DNA from: CAWJMD01 sp963843835
GTDB lineage: Bacteria; Actinomycetota; Actinomycetes; Actinomycetales; CAWJMD01
Assembly (NCBI GenBank): GCA_963843835.1
Contig: CAWJMD010000003.1
Coordinates: 434,001-498,000 of the forward strand
DNA: 64,000 bases
Reading direction: 5' to 3'
Under the pieces are notes generated by a model. The model did no database searches. It saw only the letters and a list, made by a program, of their open reading frames with translations, and was not told where the DNA came from. Position 1 is the first letter of the stretch. Each line of letters begins with the position of its first letter. Shown here piece by piece: positions 52,434 through 63,898 of the stretch. The position numbers and the translations under genes are program-made.

Positions 52434-55232
52434 TCAGCGTCCCCCTGCCGGGCTCACCCGTGCGCGCGCCACCGGGGAGGCGCCCTCGGCCACTCGCCCG
52501 GCCAGCACACCGGCGAACAGCTCCATCAACGCGATGACCCGGCTACCGACCTCCACGTCGCGGGAGCTGGCGCCGCAGAGGGTGCCGATGACCGTCCCGT
52601 CGACGCCGCGGACGGGAATGCTGACGTAGGTGTCGACACCCATGTCGCGTGCGAGAGGTAGGTCGGGGTGCACCGCGGCCGACGTCCTGAGGGTGCGGGT
52701 TTCGTCCTCGATCATGCGACGGCACAAGGTCTCGCTCCAGCCGGTGGACAGGCCCTCGCGGACGGCGAGACCTCCGCCGTTGTGGGCCACCAGGACGAGC
52801 TGGCGTCCGTCCACCACGCTCGTCAGGAAGACGCTCTCGAGGCCGGCGACCTCCGCGAGCTCCCGCAGGAGGCCGCGGACGCTCTCGTCGTCCGCCCCAC
52901 CCTCGGTGACGACGGCTGACATCAGGGACGTGACCAGGGCGGGGAACGGGCTGTCGTCCGTGTGCGGCTCGTTGGGTTCCCGCATCCGGATGCTGAAGAG
53001 CAGCGGGACGACGTGCTCGGCGGGCACGGGACGGCTGAACAGGTAGCCCTGCAGCTCGTCGCACCCGTGCCGGGTCAGGAACTCCAGCTGAGCCTGGGTC
53101 TCGACACCCTCGGCCACGGTGACCATGCCGAGGCTGCGACCCAGCGCGAGGATCGACTCGAGCAGCGGGGCCGTGCCCTCGGTGATCTCCGTGACGAAGG
53201 AGCGGTCGATCTTCAGGCGGCTGACCGGGAGGTCCCGGATCCGGCTCAGCGACGAGTGCCCCGTCCCGAAGTCGTCCATGGCGATCGTGACCCCGAGCGC
53301 AACCAGTGCATCCAACGTCGGACGGATCTCGGAGTCGTCCGCGAGCACGGTCTCGGTCACTTCGAGGTGCAGGGCGCCGGCCGGCAACCCGATCTCCCGC
53401 AGTACTCCGTCGACCCGGTCGGCCAGGTCCGGCGTCAGCACCTCGCGGTGGGAGATGTTGACCGCGACCCGGAGGTCTGGCCAGTCCTGCCGCCAGACCA
53501 TCAGCTGGGTGCAGGCGGCGCGGAGCACGTGGTCTCCGAGCTCGACGATCACGCCCGTTCGCTCGGCGACCTCGAGGAACTCGTAGGGCGTCACGACGCC
53601 GCGCTGCGGGTGGTCCCATCGCGCGAGAGCCTCCAGGCAGACGACCTCACCGGTGAGGGCGTCGACCAGCGGCTGGTAGTAGACGGTGAACTGGCCCTCG
53701 TCGACGCCCTGACGCACCTCCGACTCGAGTCGCAGACGGTCGCTCAGCCGCGCGTGCATCGGTGTGTCGAAGACCTTGGCCTGGTCACCCCCGGCGGCCT
53801 TCGCCTCGTACATCGCCAGGTCGGCGCGTCGCAGCAGCTCGTCGACCTCGACCCCTTCGGACGCGAGCGCGACGCCGACGCTGCCGCCGACTCGCGTGTC
53901 GGTCCCGCCGATCCTCACCGGCCGCGACAGCTCGGCCAGGACGCGATCAGCGGCGGCCATCGCCGCCTGGCGGCCCGTACCCGGCAGCAGCACGGCGAAC
54001 TCGTCGCCCCCCATCCGCACCACGGTGTCCTGGACCCGCGTGACGGCACCGAGCCGCTCGCCGATCTCGACGAGCACCAGGTCACCGGCCGCGTGACCCA
54101 GGGTGTCGTTGATCTCCTTGAAGCCGTCGAGGTCGAGGAGCAGGAGCGCGGCCTCGTCGACACCGGCCATCGTGTCCCTGGCGCGTACCTGCAGGAGGCT
54201 GCGGTTACCGAGGCGGGTCACGGTGTCCTGGAAGACCTGTCGTCGCAGCTCGTCAGTCTGCGACGCGACCCGGCGCTCGAGACGCTCACGCATCTGGAGC
54301 TCGGTGTTGATCGTCGTCACCTGCCTGAGCAGGATCAGTCCCACCAGGGCGCCTAGGACGAGAACGGCGCTGCGGTCGGTGTTCTGGGCCATCGTGACGA
54401 CGAGGGCAGCGAACGCGGGCGCCATCAGGATGGTCGTGCGGAGTCGCGTCATGGTCGTCCGCTCGGGCCCGTGGTCGCCCGACGGGGACGGCGCGGCGGC
54501 GTCGACCGAGGCCGCGACCGCCATCAGCGGGAAGGCCACCAGCCAGAGCACGCCCACCGGGTTGCCGATCGCCCACGCGCCCTGGATCGTCAGGTAGCTG
54601 TAGACGGTGTCCGCGACCGCCAGGGCGAGCAGCCCGGCCGCCATCAGGCTCGCGGTGAGCCGACGCGCCATGCCTCGCCCGAGGACGATCACGACGATCG
54701 TGGCGGTGGCGACGTCTGCCAACGGGTAGCCCACGAGCACGAGGCCGCGCAAGGAGAGCCCGTCCAGGCTCCTGACGGTGGGACCCAGGATGCTGCCCCA
54801 GCTGATCAGCAGGAGCGAGGTGGCGACGATCGCACCGTCCAGCACCATCCGGGCGCGGTCGCCGGAGACCCGAGAGCCACTGGACAGGAGGAGGGCGGCG
54901 GTCAGCATCAGCGCCACGGAGACGAAGAACGGAACGTCCGAGGGACCGGGTGACGGGGGCGTCCGGCCATCGAGGTCGTAGAGAAGACCGATCAGGAACG
55001 TGAGCGAAGAGGCGAACGAGGAGCCGGCGGCGGCCCACCACACCCAGGCGGACCGGCCCGTGGCGCGCCGTGCTGCCCTGGCCATCAGCCCGGCCGCCCC
55101 GACCATCACGACCGTCTGCAGCGCGTAGGCGATCTGCCCGCCGACGGTTTCGGGAGCGGTCGCCAGCAGCACCAGGTAGCCGAGGCCGAGAAGAGCGACG
55201 GACACGAGCTGGAGCGTGACGCGTCTGGTCAC
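52434..55232 (-). CDS. Membrane GGDEF-EAL protein with GAF-like C-terminus
   Basis: A 932-residue protein. About nine hydrophobic segments lie in residues 1-300. The GGDEF domain (DTVTRLGNRSLLQ, LDLDGFKEINDTLGHAAGD, RMGGDEFAVLLPG) is intact. The EAL domain has CLEALARWDHP, the ExLxR motif, VNISHREV and MDDFGTGHSSL, so both cyclase and phosphodiesterase sites look active. A C-terminal GAF-like region (about 785-930) is an unusual position. GTG 55232 has GGGGG before it; an ATG nine codons upstream has no ribosome site. Confidence 0.9.
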   Translation of the reverse strand: MTRRVTLQLVSVALLGLGYLVLLATAPETVGGQIAYALQTVVMVGAAGLMARAARRATGRSAWVWWAAAGSSFASSLTFLIGLLYDLDGRTPPSPGPSDVPFFVSVALMLTAALLLSSGSRVSGDRARMVLDGAIVATSLLLISWGSILGPTVRSLDGLSLRGLVLVGYPLADVATATIVVIVLGRGMARRLTASLMAAGLLALAVADTVYSYLTIQGAWAIGNPVGVLWLVAFPLMAVAASVDAAAPSPSGDHGPERTTMTRLRTTILMAPAFAALVVTMAQNTDRSAVLVLGALVGLILLRQVTTINTELQMRERLERRVASQTDELRRQVFQDTVTRLGNRSLLQVRARDTMAGVDEAALLLLDLDGFKEINDTLGHAAGDLVLVEIGERLGAVTRVQDTVVRMGGDEFAVLLPGTGRQAAMAAADRVLAELSRPVRIGGTDTRVGGSVGVALASEGVEVDELLRRADLAMYEAKAAGGDQAKVFDTPMHARLSDRLRLESEVRQGVDEGQFTVYYQPLVDALTGEVVCLEALARWDHPQRGVVTPYEFLEVAERTGVIVELGDHVLRAACTQLMVWRQDWPDLRVAVNISHREVLTPDLADRVDGVLREIGLPAGALHLEVTETVLADDSEIRPTLDALVALGVTIAMDDFGTGHSSLSRIRDLPVSRLKIDRSFVTEITEGTAPLLESILALGRSLGMVTVAEGVETQAQLEFLTRHGCDELQGYLFSRPVPAEHVVPLLFSIRMREPNEPHTDDSPFPALVTSLMSAVVTEGGADDESVRGLLRELAEVAGLESVFLTSVVDGRQLVLVAHNGGGLAVREGLSTGWSETLCRRMIEDETRTLRTSAAVHPDLPLARDMGVDTYVSIPVRGVDGTVIGTLCGASSRDVEVGSRVIALMELFAGVLAGRVAEGASPVARARVSPAGGR

Positions 55233-55652
55233 GGCACCCCCAGGGAGTAGGTGTCCCATTGGACCACGCGAGCGTCCGCACCCTCCGGACGCCGAACCGC
55301 CTGCATGTCCTGCGGCACAACCGACAGTCGGGACCCCGCGCGTCGGCCGCCGGCAGGGACGAACGTGAACGTCGGCTGACGTGTCAGCCGCGTGTGGGCG
55401 CAACGAAGGCTGTCGCTTCCCCCATCCGCACCATGGGGGCCGGGCGAGGCATGAGCCCCGCGATCTCCTTGGACGACAGCTCAGGGGCGTGCGAGCGGGG
55501 TGGTCCGTTTGATCACCCACCCACGACCAGGGCAGGGTCCCGCCGGCGAGTACGGCCACCTACTCGGCCGACGCTAACCTCGACGCCGGAGGAGACCTCC
55601 GGTTCTCACCCGAGCAGTTGTCGCTGTGCCGCCGGGGTCTCAACCAAGTGAA
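55233..55652. other. 420-bp gap before the tRNA, no gene seen
   Basis: No ORF with normal composition, no RNA fold and no repeat was found. It must hold the promoters of the GGDEF-EAL gene and of tRNA-Lys, but no clear -10/-35 pair stands out. Confidence 0.5.
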
Positions 55653-55728
55653 GGGCCTCTAGCTCAATTGGCAGAGCAGCGGACTTTTAATCCGCGGGTT
55701 GTGGGTTCGATCCCCACGGGGCCCACCA
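55653..55728 (+). tRNA. tRNA-Lys (anticodon TTT)
   Basis: The 76-nt gene folds as a full cloverleaf. The acceptor stem GGGCCTC/GGGGCCC, anticodon loop CTTTTAA and T arm GTGGG-TTCGATC-CCCAC are all visible, and CCA is encoded at 55726-55728. The integrase 105 bp downstream suggests that its 3' end is the attachment site of the island to the right. Confidence 0.95.
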
Positions 55729-55832
55729 GTGTTTCCGCAGGTCAGAGGCCTGCAGGCCTCGACGGCGGCCGCCTCCGAAGTGCGAGACTTCTACCCAAAG
55801 TTCTACCCGACTCGGGTGGAAGGGGTGGTGGG

Positions 55833-56985
55833 GTGCGCGGATCGGTGGTGCAGAAGCCGGCCAAGACCGGCCGCTGGTACGTGGTCATCGAGCTCGATCG
55901 TGACCCCGGCACCGGGGCGCGCCGGCGAAAGTGGCACTCGGGGTTCGCCACGAAGCGCGACGCCGAGCGCGGGCTCGCCCGGATGCTCGCCGACCGGGAC
56001 GACGGCTCGTACGTCGCGCCGCGCAAGCTCACGTTGGGCGCCTACCTGACCGAGCACTGGCTGCCGGCGATCGAGTCGACAGTGCGGCCCACGACGTTCA
56101 ACGGCTACCGCAGCCACGTCGAGACCTATGTCGTCCCGCACCTCGGCGCGGTGCAGATGCAGAACGTCACGCCCGACCAGCTGAGCCGCTTCTACCGAGA
56201 CCTGCAGCTGAGTGGCGGGAAGGACGGCGGCTCGCTCTCCCCCAACACCGTTCGTCGAGTGCACGCCACCCTGCACCGGGCGCTCCGGGACGCCACCAGG
56301 TGGGGCCACCTGCAGCGGAACCCGGCCTCGGTGGCGGTGAAGCCGATGCAGCCGACGATCGGCTCCCGCGACATCGCGACGTGGACGGCCGATGAGGTGC
56401 GGACCTTCCTCGAGTCGGTCGCGGACGACCGGCTGTTCGCGCTCTGGCGGCTCGCTGCCACGACAGGGATGCGGCGCGGCGAGCTGCTCGGCCTGCGCTG
56501 GTCCGACGTCGACCTCGCGGCTCGTCGGCTCGCGGTTCGACAGACGGTGTCGTGCATCAGTTCTCGCGTCATGTTCGGAGAGCCGAAGACCAAGCGCGGC
56601 AAGCGCAACGTCGCACTCGACCAGGAGACCGTCGACGCGCTTGCTGCATGGCGGCGCCAGCAGTCGGCGGAGCGAGCGGCCTGGGGCGACGCGTGGGAGG
56701 CGACTGGGCTGGTCTTCACGCGCGAGAACGGCGCACTGATTCACCCCGACCTGCTGACGAAGTGGTTCGGCCGGCACGTCGACCGTGCCGGCGTGACGCC
56801 CGATCCGGCTGCACGACCTACGGCACACCCACGCGAGCCTGGCTCTGCAGGCCGGCATCTCGGCGAAGGTGGTGAGCGAGCGGCTGGGCCACGCCACCGT
56901 CGCGTTCACGCTGGACGTCTACTCGCACGTCATGCCCGGCCTGCAGGAGGACGCGGCCGACCGCATCGCCGCCCTGATGCGCTGA
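55833..56985 (+). CDS. int: Tyrosine-type phage integrase, one frameshift
   Basis: About 383 residues after repair. The N-terminal arm-binding part (GSVVQKPAKTGRWYVVIELD) and SAM-like core domain (LGAYLTEHWLPAIESTVRPT) are followed by the catalytic domain: Arg in TTGMRRGELLGLRW, Lys in EPKTKRGKRNVALD, then HDLRHTHASL, LGHATVAFTLDVYSHV (last Arg-box, His and Tyr). The HxxR and Tyr parts are in another frame, joined at a CCC run near 56799-56803; one base less there restores the protein. As written the integrase would be dead. Confidence 0.87.
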
Positions 56986-57203
56986 CCACTACAGAACTGG
57001 CCGAGCTGCCGTCCCTGTCGCTTCCGCGTGCCCGCGCGGAAGTTGGCATCATCGGCCGCGGCCCTAACCTCCAGCAGCTCATGGGCGAGCGCTCGCACTC
57101 ACCGGTAGGCAGAGCTGTTCCCTACAACGTGGCCAGCATCCTGCCGCCCACACGGCCGCTTGAGCTGCCACCCGAGTTGACCGCGTTCGAGCATTCAAGA
57201 GGA

Positions 57204-58079
57204 TCAGGCCACCGTCTCGAAGGTGCCATTTCTCACTTCGACGATTACAGAAACCTTGACGCTGCGCAGCAGGTCCATGAGGTCGTCCGAGGGCTTCTCA
57301 GGCACAAAGACAGCCAAGGCGCACCGCCTGCCGAGATGGCGGCGGTAGTCGAGGAGTTGGCCGATCGCCATCCGGACGTCTTGGCGGCTTGAGGACGCCT
57401 TCGCCTCGATGAGGATGTCGTTGCTTGCATCGAATGCATCGCAAACGAGTAGCTCGCCAGACGGCAGGCGTACGGACCTCGCGAGCAATTGAAGCTCAAC
57501 GGCAGCCTCGTAGCGCTTGACGAGTGCCGCCTCACGGAAGGTGCGCTTTCGATCCTGGGCTGCGGGTGGGGACGGTGATGTTTCAGGCACCTTTCCTAGC
57601 GGTCGGGCAGACACGATGGGGGATCCGGCCGAGGGCTTGGACCTTAGGCGTCCTCCGCCGACCCTGCGCCGGATCGCCCGCCACTCCCGCGGCTCGAGCG
57701 GGACGGGGTTCGCCGTGCCCGGCATCCGAAGCACCAGAGACCGAGAGAAGTCGGGATCGCCGCCAGTTCGGGCTTGAGGAGTGGGTGGTCGAACAAGTAC
57801 CGGGTCGCCTCGATGTCGACCCCGTATACATCGCCCTGAGGGGGTTATCCAGTTGCCCCCGGTCACCCGAAAGGGCCGTAATAGCCGCTGGGAGTTTCCC
57901 GATGGCGTAAACACCAGCCTGAGGGCCGCTGATCCAAGAGTGCGGAAATCGTCGTTGGGCCTTACGTCGTCGGTGTGGATCGCGATGGTCCAGGAGTCGA
58001 GATCCTCCCGCTGGTCCTCCCACCACGACCAGATGTCCCACTTTTTGGGGTTCGCCTGCAGAAGCCATGCTCGACGCAC
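57204..58079 (-). CDS. EVE-domain protein fused to PD-(D/E)xK nuclease, three frame breaks
   Basis: About 292 residues when repaired. The start RRAWLLQANPKKWDIWSWW is an EVE/PUA-like modified-base reader. The frame then slips near 57940 (continuing ISGPQAGVYAIGKLPAAI), near 57830 (VDIEATRYLFDHPLLK) and near 57775 (DPDFSRSLVLRM). Three one-base losses add up to a codon, so both ends share a frame. The C-terminal domain shows CDAFDASNDILIEAKASSSR and VRMAIGQLLDYRR, a D...ExK nuclease core. It resembles modification-dependent restriction enzymes; the cleaved target is unknown. Confidence 0.75.
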   Translation of the reverse strand: MRRAWLLQANPKKWDIWSWWEDQREDLDSWTIAIHTDDVRPNDDFRTLGSAALRLVFTPSGNSQRLLRPFRVTGGNWITPSGRCIRGRHRGDPVLVRPPTPQARTGGDPDFSRSLVLRMPGTANPVPLEPREWRAIRRRVGGGRLRSKPSAGSPIVSARPLGKVPETSPSPPAAQDRKRTFREAALVKRYEAAVELQLLARSVRLPSGELLVCDAFDASNDILIEAKASSSRQDVRMAIGQLLDYRRHLGRRCALAVFVPEKPSDDLMDLLRSVKVSVIVEVRNGTFETVA

Positions 58080-58584
58080 ACGTAGCCTCCAATCTGTCTA
58101 CGCGCTGCCCTGGCGGAGGCCGACCTACTTGCGCCTCCCCGATCCGAGAGCTCCGAGTCTCCACGGCCCTCGCGAGTGTCCGGTCTGGCGGACATCAAAC
58201 TACTCCTGCCGAATAGACCTCTCATGGACGAAGGCGCCGGCCTCGTTAGGCCGCCCGAGGGCGGCGCTGGCGCGCCACCACCCTCGGATGACCCGGGAGC
58301 CTGACCAGGTCTTCCGTACCTCTGCTCCGTGGCCATGATCGCCTAGCGGGCAGTCCGTTCCGCGAATGCTGCCGAGCCGCTGCAGTTCTCCGTTCAGTGC
58401 TGTGGACGGTGGACGGCGCCAGGAACCAGCAGGAGTAGCGGCGGTCAGGGACCTGCCATCCACCTTCAAGCTGCTTCGGGAGCCGCGGATGTGGCCCACC
58501 TCGTCAAAAAGCGCTCAGGACCCGATCTTCCCGGTCGATGCTCGCTAGGTTGAGCGCGAGGCAATGAACACCGCGGGGGGGCAC
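58080..58584. other. 505-bp stretch between EVE and helicase genes
   Basis: I see no convincing gene. Short open frames here have shadow-like Arg/Ser-rich composition. Given the indel rate on both sides, a small broken gene could be hidden. The helicase promoter must lie at its right end. Confidence 0.4.
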
Positions 58585-61500
58585 ATGGACGTCTTCAAGG
58601 TCCACGAGCAGGTGATCGCGGACTACCGGGCGTTCACGTCCGGGTTCGTCGAGGTCCGCGACGCGCCGGATCGCGGCGTTCGTCGAGCGAGCAGTTCGCC
58701 GAGGGCGTCCAGTGGCCCGACCCGTGGCTGAGCCTGAACCCGTCCTTCGCCTCCGGCGGCGCGGTCCCCGAGCTGGTCGACGCAGGGCCTGCTGCACCCC
58801 GAGTGCGAGCGGATCTTCCGCCGCAAGGACGGACCGGCACGACACCGGGCCGCGACCCGGTCGTGCTGCACCGCCACCAGCGCGAGGCGGTCGAGGTCGC
58901 CCGCACCGGCAAGAGCTACGTGCTGACCACCGGCACCGGTCGGGCAAGTCGCTGGCCTACATCGTCCCGATCGTCGACGCGGTGCTGCGCGACCGCGACG
59001 CGCACGGCGGCCGACGGCGCCGGGCGTCAAGGCGATCGTCGTCTACCCGATGAACGCCCTGGCCAACTCCCAGGTCGGGGAGCTGGAGAAGTTCCTGCAG
59101 TTCGGCTACCCCGAGGGCGGCGAGCCGGTCACCTTCGCCCGCTACACCGGCCAGGAGTCCCCGGACGAGCGCCGGCGGATCCTCGCCGAGCCGCCGGACA
59201 TCCTGCTGACCAACTACGTGATGCTCGAGCTGGTCCTGACCCGCCCGGACGAGCGCAAGCACGCTGGTCCGCGCCGCCCAGGGCCTGCGGTTCCTGGCCC
59301 TCGACGAGCTGCACACCTACCGCGGCCGGCAGGGCGCCGACGTCGCGATGCTGATCCGCCGGCTGCGCGACCAGTGCGCGCGCCGACGACCTGCAGGTCG
59401 TCGGCACCAGCGCCACGATGGCCAGCGACGGCACCGTCGCCGAGCGCAGACGCGGTCGTCGCCGAGGTCGCGACCCGGCTGTTCGGCGCCGAGGTCACCC
59501 CCGAGCGGGTCATCGGCGAGACCCTCGTCCGCGGCCACCGCCGACGCGACGCCCGACCGCCGACGCGCTCGCGGCCGCCGTGCGACGCCGCCGCGGACCG
59601 CGCCCGCGCGCTACGACGGCGTTCGTCGCCGACCCGCTGGCCGCCTGGGTCGAGACGACCTTCGGTCTGGACGTCGAGGCCGAGCACCGGGCGGCTGGTC
59701 CGGCGGCGCCCCGACCACGGTGCCCGAGGCCGCCGCAGCGACCTCGCCGAGCTCACCGGCCTGCGACGCGAGCAGCTGCGACGACGGCGCTGCGGCGCGA
59801 TCCTGCAGGCGGGCTCGCGGGTCACGCAACCCGGACACCGGCCGGCCGCTGTTCGCCTTCCGGCTGCACCAGTTCCTGTCCAAGGGCGACACCGTCTACG
59901 TGTCGCCTGGAGCCCGAGGACACCCGGCACATCACCGGCACCTACCAGGTCAGCGTCCCCGGACCAGCCCGGACAAGGCGCTGCTGCCGCTGGGGTTCTG
60001 CCGCGAGTGCGGCCAGGAGTACCTCGTCGTCGCCAAGACCAGCCGCGGACGGCCACGACGTCGTTCGTACCCCGCCGCGACGCCGACGCCAGCGGCGGCG
60101 ACACCGTCACCGGCTACCTGTACGTCAGCGCCGACTACCCGTGGCCGGACGACCCGCTCGCCGCCGGGCGGCTGCCGGATCGCTGGCTGGTCACCGACCC
60201 CGACACCGAGCAGCGTCGAGGTCCTGGACAGCAAGAAGAAGTACCTGCCCGACCAAGGTCTACTGTCGACCCGACGGCAGCCTGGACGCCACCGGCGCAG
60301 GGCCTGCCGGCGTGGTTCGTGTCCACCCCGTTCGCGTTCTGCATGCGCTGCGGCGTGTCCTACGAGCAGGTCCGCGGCAACGACTTCGGCAAGCTGGCCA
60401 CCCTGGACGCCGAGGGCCGCTCCAGCGCGATGACGCTGCTGAGCGCGTCGATCGTGCGCAGCCTGCGCGCCGTGCCCGCCGACGAGCTCGCCCGCAGCGG
60501 CCCGCAAGCTGCTGACCTTCGTCGACAACCGGCAGGACGCCAGCCTGCAGGCCGGCCACTTCAACGACTTCGTCCAGGTCACCCAGCTGCGCGGCGCGCT
60601 GTACCGCGCGCTCGCCGCAGCCGGCGCCGACGGGCTCGACCCACGAGGACATCGCCGGCCGCGGTCACCGACGGCCCTGCGGCCTGCAGACCGCGCGACT
60701 TCGCGCCAGACCCCGAGGCGCAAGTTCCAGGCCAAGGCCGACGCCGAGCGGGCCCTGCGCGGCGTCGTCGAGTACCAGCTGTACGTCGACCTGCAGCGCG
60801 GCTGGCGCGTCACCATGCCCAACCTGGAGCAGACCGGGCTGCTGACGGTCGACTACCGCGACCTGGCCGAGATCGCCGCCGACGACGAGTCCTGGGCAGG
60901 GCACCTACCTGCTCGACCAGGTCAGCCCGGCGCAGCGCGAGGAGCTGTGCCGGATCCTGCTCGACGAGTTCCGCCGGGTCCGCGCCATCGAGGTCGACAT
61001 GCCTCACCGAGGACGGCTTCGACACGGCTCAAGAAGCTGTCTCGCAGCGCCAGCTCGATCGAGCCCTGGGCGATGGCCGAGGACGAGCGCATGGTCGACG
61101 GTCGGCATCGCGCATCCCCCGGCCCGCTCGAAGCCCGGCGGCCGCCGCAACCTGCTCGCCGTCACCGGCCGCGGCGCGTTCGGCCGCTACCTCGACGCGC
61201 GCCGCGGCGGGCCTGCCCGGCAAGGTCGACGACCGACGACGCCGACCGGTCATCGACGACCTGTTCGACGTCCTCGACCGACGCCGGGCTGCTGACCCGC
61301 ACGCGACGGCCCGGACGGCCCGGAGTACCAGCTCAACGCCGGCGCGCTGCGCTGGCACGCCGGCGACGGGCACGCCGGCGCCGCCGACCCGCTGCGCAAG
61401 CCTTCCCGGGCGAGGAGACGCGCCCGGGTCAACCCGTTCTTCCGCGACCTCTACCGCGACCTCGCCGGCGGCTACGCCGGGCTGCTGCGCCCGCGAGCAC

Positions 61501-63898
61501 ACCGCGCAGGTCCCGCAGCACGGACCGCGCTCGAGCGCGAGGACGCCTTCCGCGCCGGCGACCTGCCGCTGCTGTACTGCTCGCCGACGATGGAGCTCGG
61601 CGTCGACATCACCGACCTCAACGCCGTCGGGCTGCGCAACGTCCCGCCGACCCCGGCCAACTACGCCCAGCGCTCCGGCCGGGCCGGCCGCAGCGGCCAG
61701 CAGGCGCTCGTGCTCACCTACTGCTCCACCGGCAACGCCCACGACAGCTACTGGTTCCGCCGCTCCCGCGAGATGGTCGCCGGCTCGGTCGTCGCGCCCC
61801 GCCTCGACCTGACCAACGAGGACCTCATCCGCTCCCACGTCCACGCCATCTGGCTCGCCGAGACCGACGAGTCGATGCACTCCTCCATCACCGACCTGCT
61901 CGAGGCCGACGGCGACAGCCCCGACGCCTGCGGATCCTGCCCGACCTGTGGCGCGCGCCGTCAACGACCCCGACGTCGACCCGCCGCGCCGAGCGCACCG
62001 CCGAGCGGGTCGCTCGCCGACGCTGCGCCGCACCTGGGCGCGTCGACGGCATCGAGCCCGACCTGGTGGAGCGACGGCTGGGTCGCACGACCAGGTCCAG
62101 CGCGCGCCGCGACCAGCCTTCGACGACGCCTTCGACCGGTGGCGCGAGCTCTACCGGGCCGCGCTGACCGAGTACCAACGAGCAGCACAAGCTCGCCGTC
62201 AGCACCACGCGCGACCAAGTGGGACCGGCAGCAGGCCGAACGCCGCCGCGCCGACGCCCGCAACCAGCTCACCCTGCTGCGCAACGACGACCGCGACAGC
62301 CGGCGCCACCGACTTCTACTCCTACCGCTACCTCGCCAGCGAGGGCTTCCTGCCCGGCTACTCCTTCCCCCGGCTGCCGCTGGCCGCCTACATCCCGGCC
62401 CGGCGCGGCGCCAAGGTCGACGGCGACTACCTGCAGCGGCCCCGGTTCGTCGCGATCAGCGAGTTCGGCCCCGGCTCGCTGATCTACCACGAGGGCGCCC
62501 GCTACGAGGTCACCCGCGTCCAGCTGCCCCGCGACCCCGGCGACGACCACCAGCAGCGGCGCGATCACCGAGACCGCCAAGCGCTGCGAGGGCTGCGGCT
62601 ACCACCACCCGGTCGCAGGTCGGCACCGACACCTGCGAGCACTGCGGCGACGCCGCTCGGCGCCACCCAGTACGGCCTGCTGCGGCTGCAGACCGTCTTC
62701 ACCCGCCGCCGCGAGCGGATCAGCAGCGACGAGGAGGAACGCCGCCGCAGCGGCTTCGAGCTCGAGATGTCCTTCCGCTTCGCCGACCGCGGCGACCGGC
62801 CCGGCCGCACCGACGCGCCGAGCGCGACTGCGTCGACGGCACGCCGGTGCTGCGAGCTCGTCCACGCCGACGCCGCCGAGATGCGCATCGCCAACGTCGG
62901 CCGCCGCCGCCGCAAGGACCCCGCCGACCGCGGCTTCTGGCTCGACCTGCGCGAAGGCACGCTGGCTCTCGGACAAGCAGGCCGCCGACACCACCGTCGA
63001 CACCGACGGCCTCGACGCCGCCGCAGGACGTCAAGCAGCAAGGAGAAGGTCACCCCGTACGTCGAGGACCGCCGCAACATCCTCGTCCTGCGCCTGGCCG
63101 ACGCCGGTCGCCGACGACGGTCGCCGTCACCCTGCGGGCCGCGCTGGAGCGCGGCATCGAGGCCGACGTTCCAGCTCGAGGACTCCGAGCTCGACAGCCG
63201 AGCGCTGCCCGACCTCGACGACCGCGGCCGCATGCTGCTCACCGAGGCCGCCGAGGGCGGCGCCGGCGTGCTGAGCCGCCTGGTCGAGGAGCCCGACGCG
63301 CTGGCCCGGGTCGCCCGCCGGGCGCTGGAGATCATCCACTACGACCCCGACACCGGCGACCGACCTCGGCCAGGCGCCCGGCGCGCGGGAGCGCTGCGAG
63401 AAGGGCTGCTACGACTGCCTGCTGTCCTACGGCAACCAGTACGAGCACGCGCTGCATCGACCGGCACGCCGTCGTCGACCTGCTGCTGCAGCTGATGCCG
63501 CGGCCACGGTCGACCGCCGGCGCCGGCGGCCGGGACCGCGCCGACGCAGCAGCGACTGGCTCGACGCACGCTCGCGACTCCGGCCTGGAGCGGCGGTTCG
63601 TCGACTGGCTCGACGAGCACGGCTACCGGCTGCCCGACGACGCGCAGGGCACCGTCGACCGACGCCAAGGCCCGCCCCGACTTCGTCTACGACCTCGCCG
63701 GCAGCCCGGTCGCGGTCTTCGTCGACGGGCCGCACCACGACGACGCCGCACCAGCAGCAGCGCGACGACCGCGGCCGCCGAACGGCTGGAGGACCTGGGC
63801 TGGACGGTGGTCCGGGTCCGGCACGACGACGACTGGGCCGACCGTCGTCGGCCGAGCACGCGCTGGATCTTCGGCCCGGGAGCGAGCAGCACGCGTGA
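58585..63898 (+). CDS. Giant DExH helicase with DUF1998-like region and nuclease-like C-terminus, many frame breaks
   Basis: The product would be about 1,770 residues, read by switching frames. Helicase motifs in order: TTGTG then GKSLAYIVPIVDAV (Walker A, split by a break near 58938), VVYPMNALANSQ, LLTNYVMLE, LALDELHTYRGRQGADV (motif II), VGTSATMAS, SPTMELGVDITDLNAVGLRN and YAQRSGRAGRSGQQ (motif VI). Zn-type pairs CRECG, CMRCG, CEGCG/CEHCG and CEKGCYDCLLSYGNQ fit DUF1998/MrfA-like proteins. The end PDFVYDLAGSPVAVFVDGPHHD to LGWTVVRVRHDDDW resembles Vsr/DUF559-like nucleases. DrmA plus DrmB of DISARM, or DruE of Druantia, are the nearest known types. An in-frame ATG at 58564 is also possible. 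Confidence 0.78.

Noticed and set aside
426..55750. GCAGGTCAGAGGCC occurs at 426-439 and again at 55737-55750, just after the tRNA
   Set aside because: A 14-bp match between two places is expected by chance several times in 64 kb of GC-rich DNA; no longer homology surrounds it, so it is not taken as an attachment repeat.
56986..57392. C-terminal extension of the integrase in its original frame to 57392
   Set aside because: After the break that frame leaves the family; the real ending with HxxR and Tyr is in the other frame and stops at 56985.
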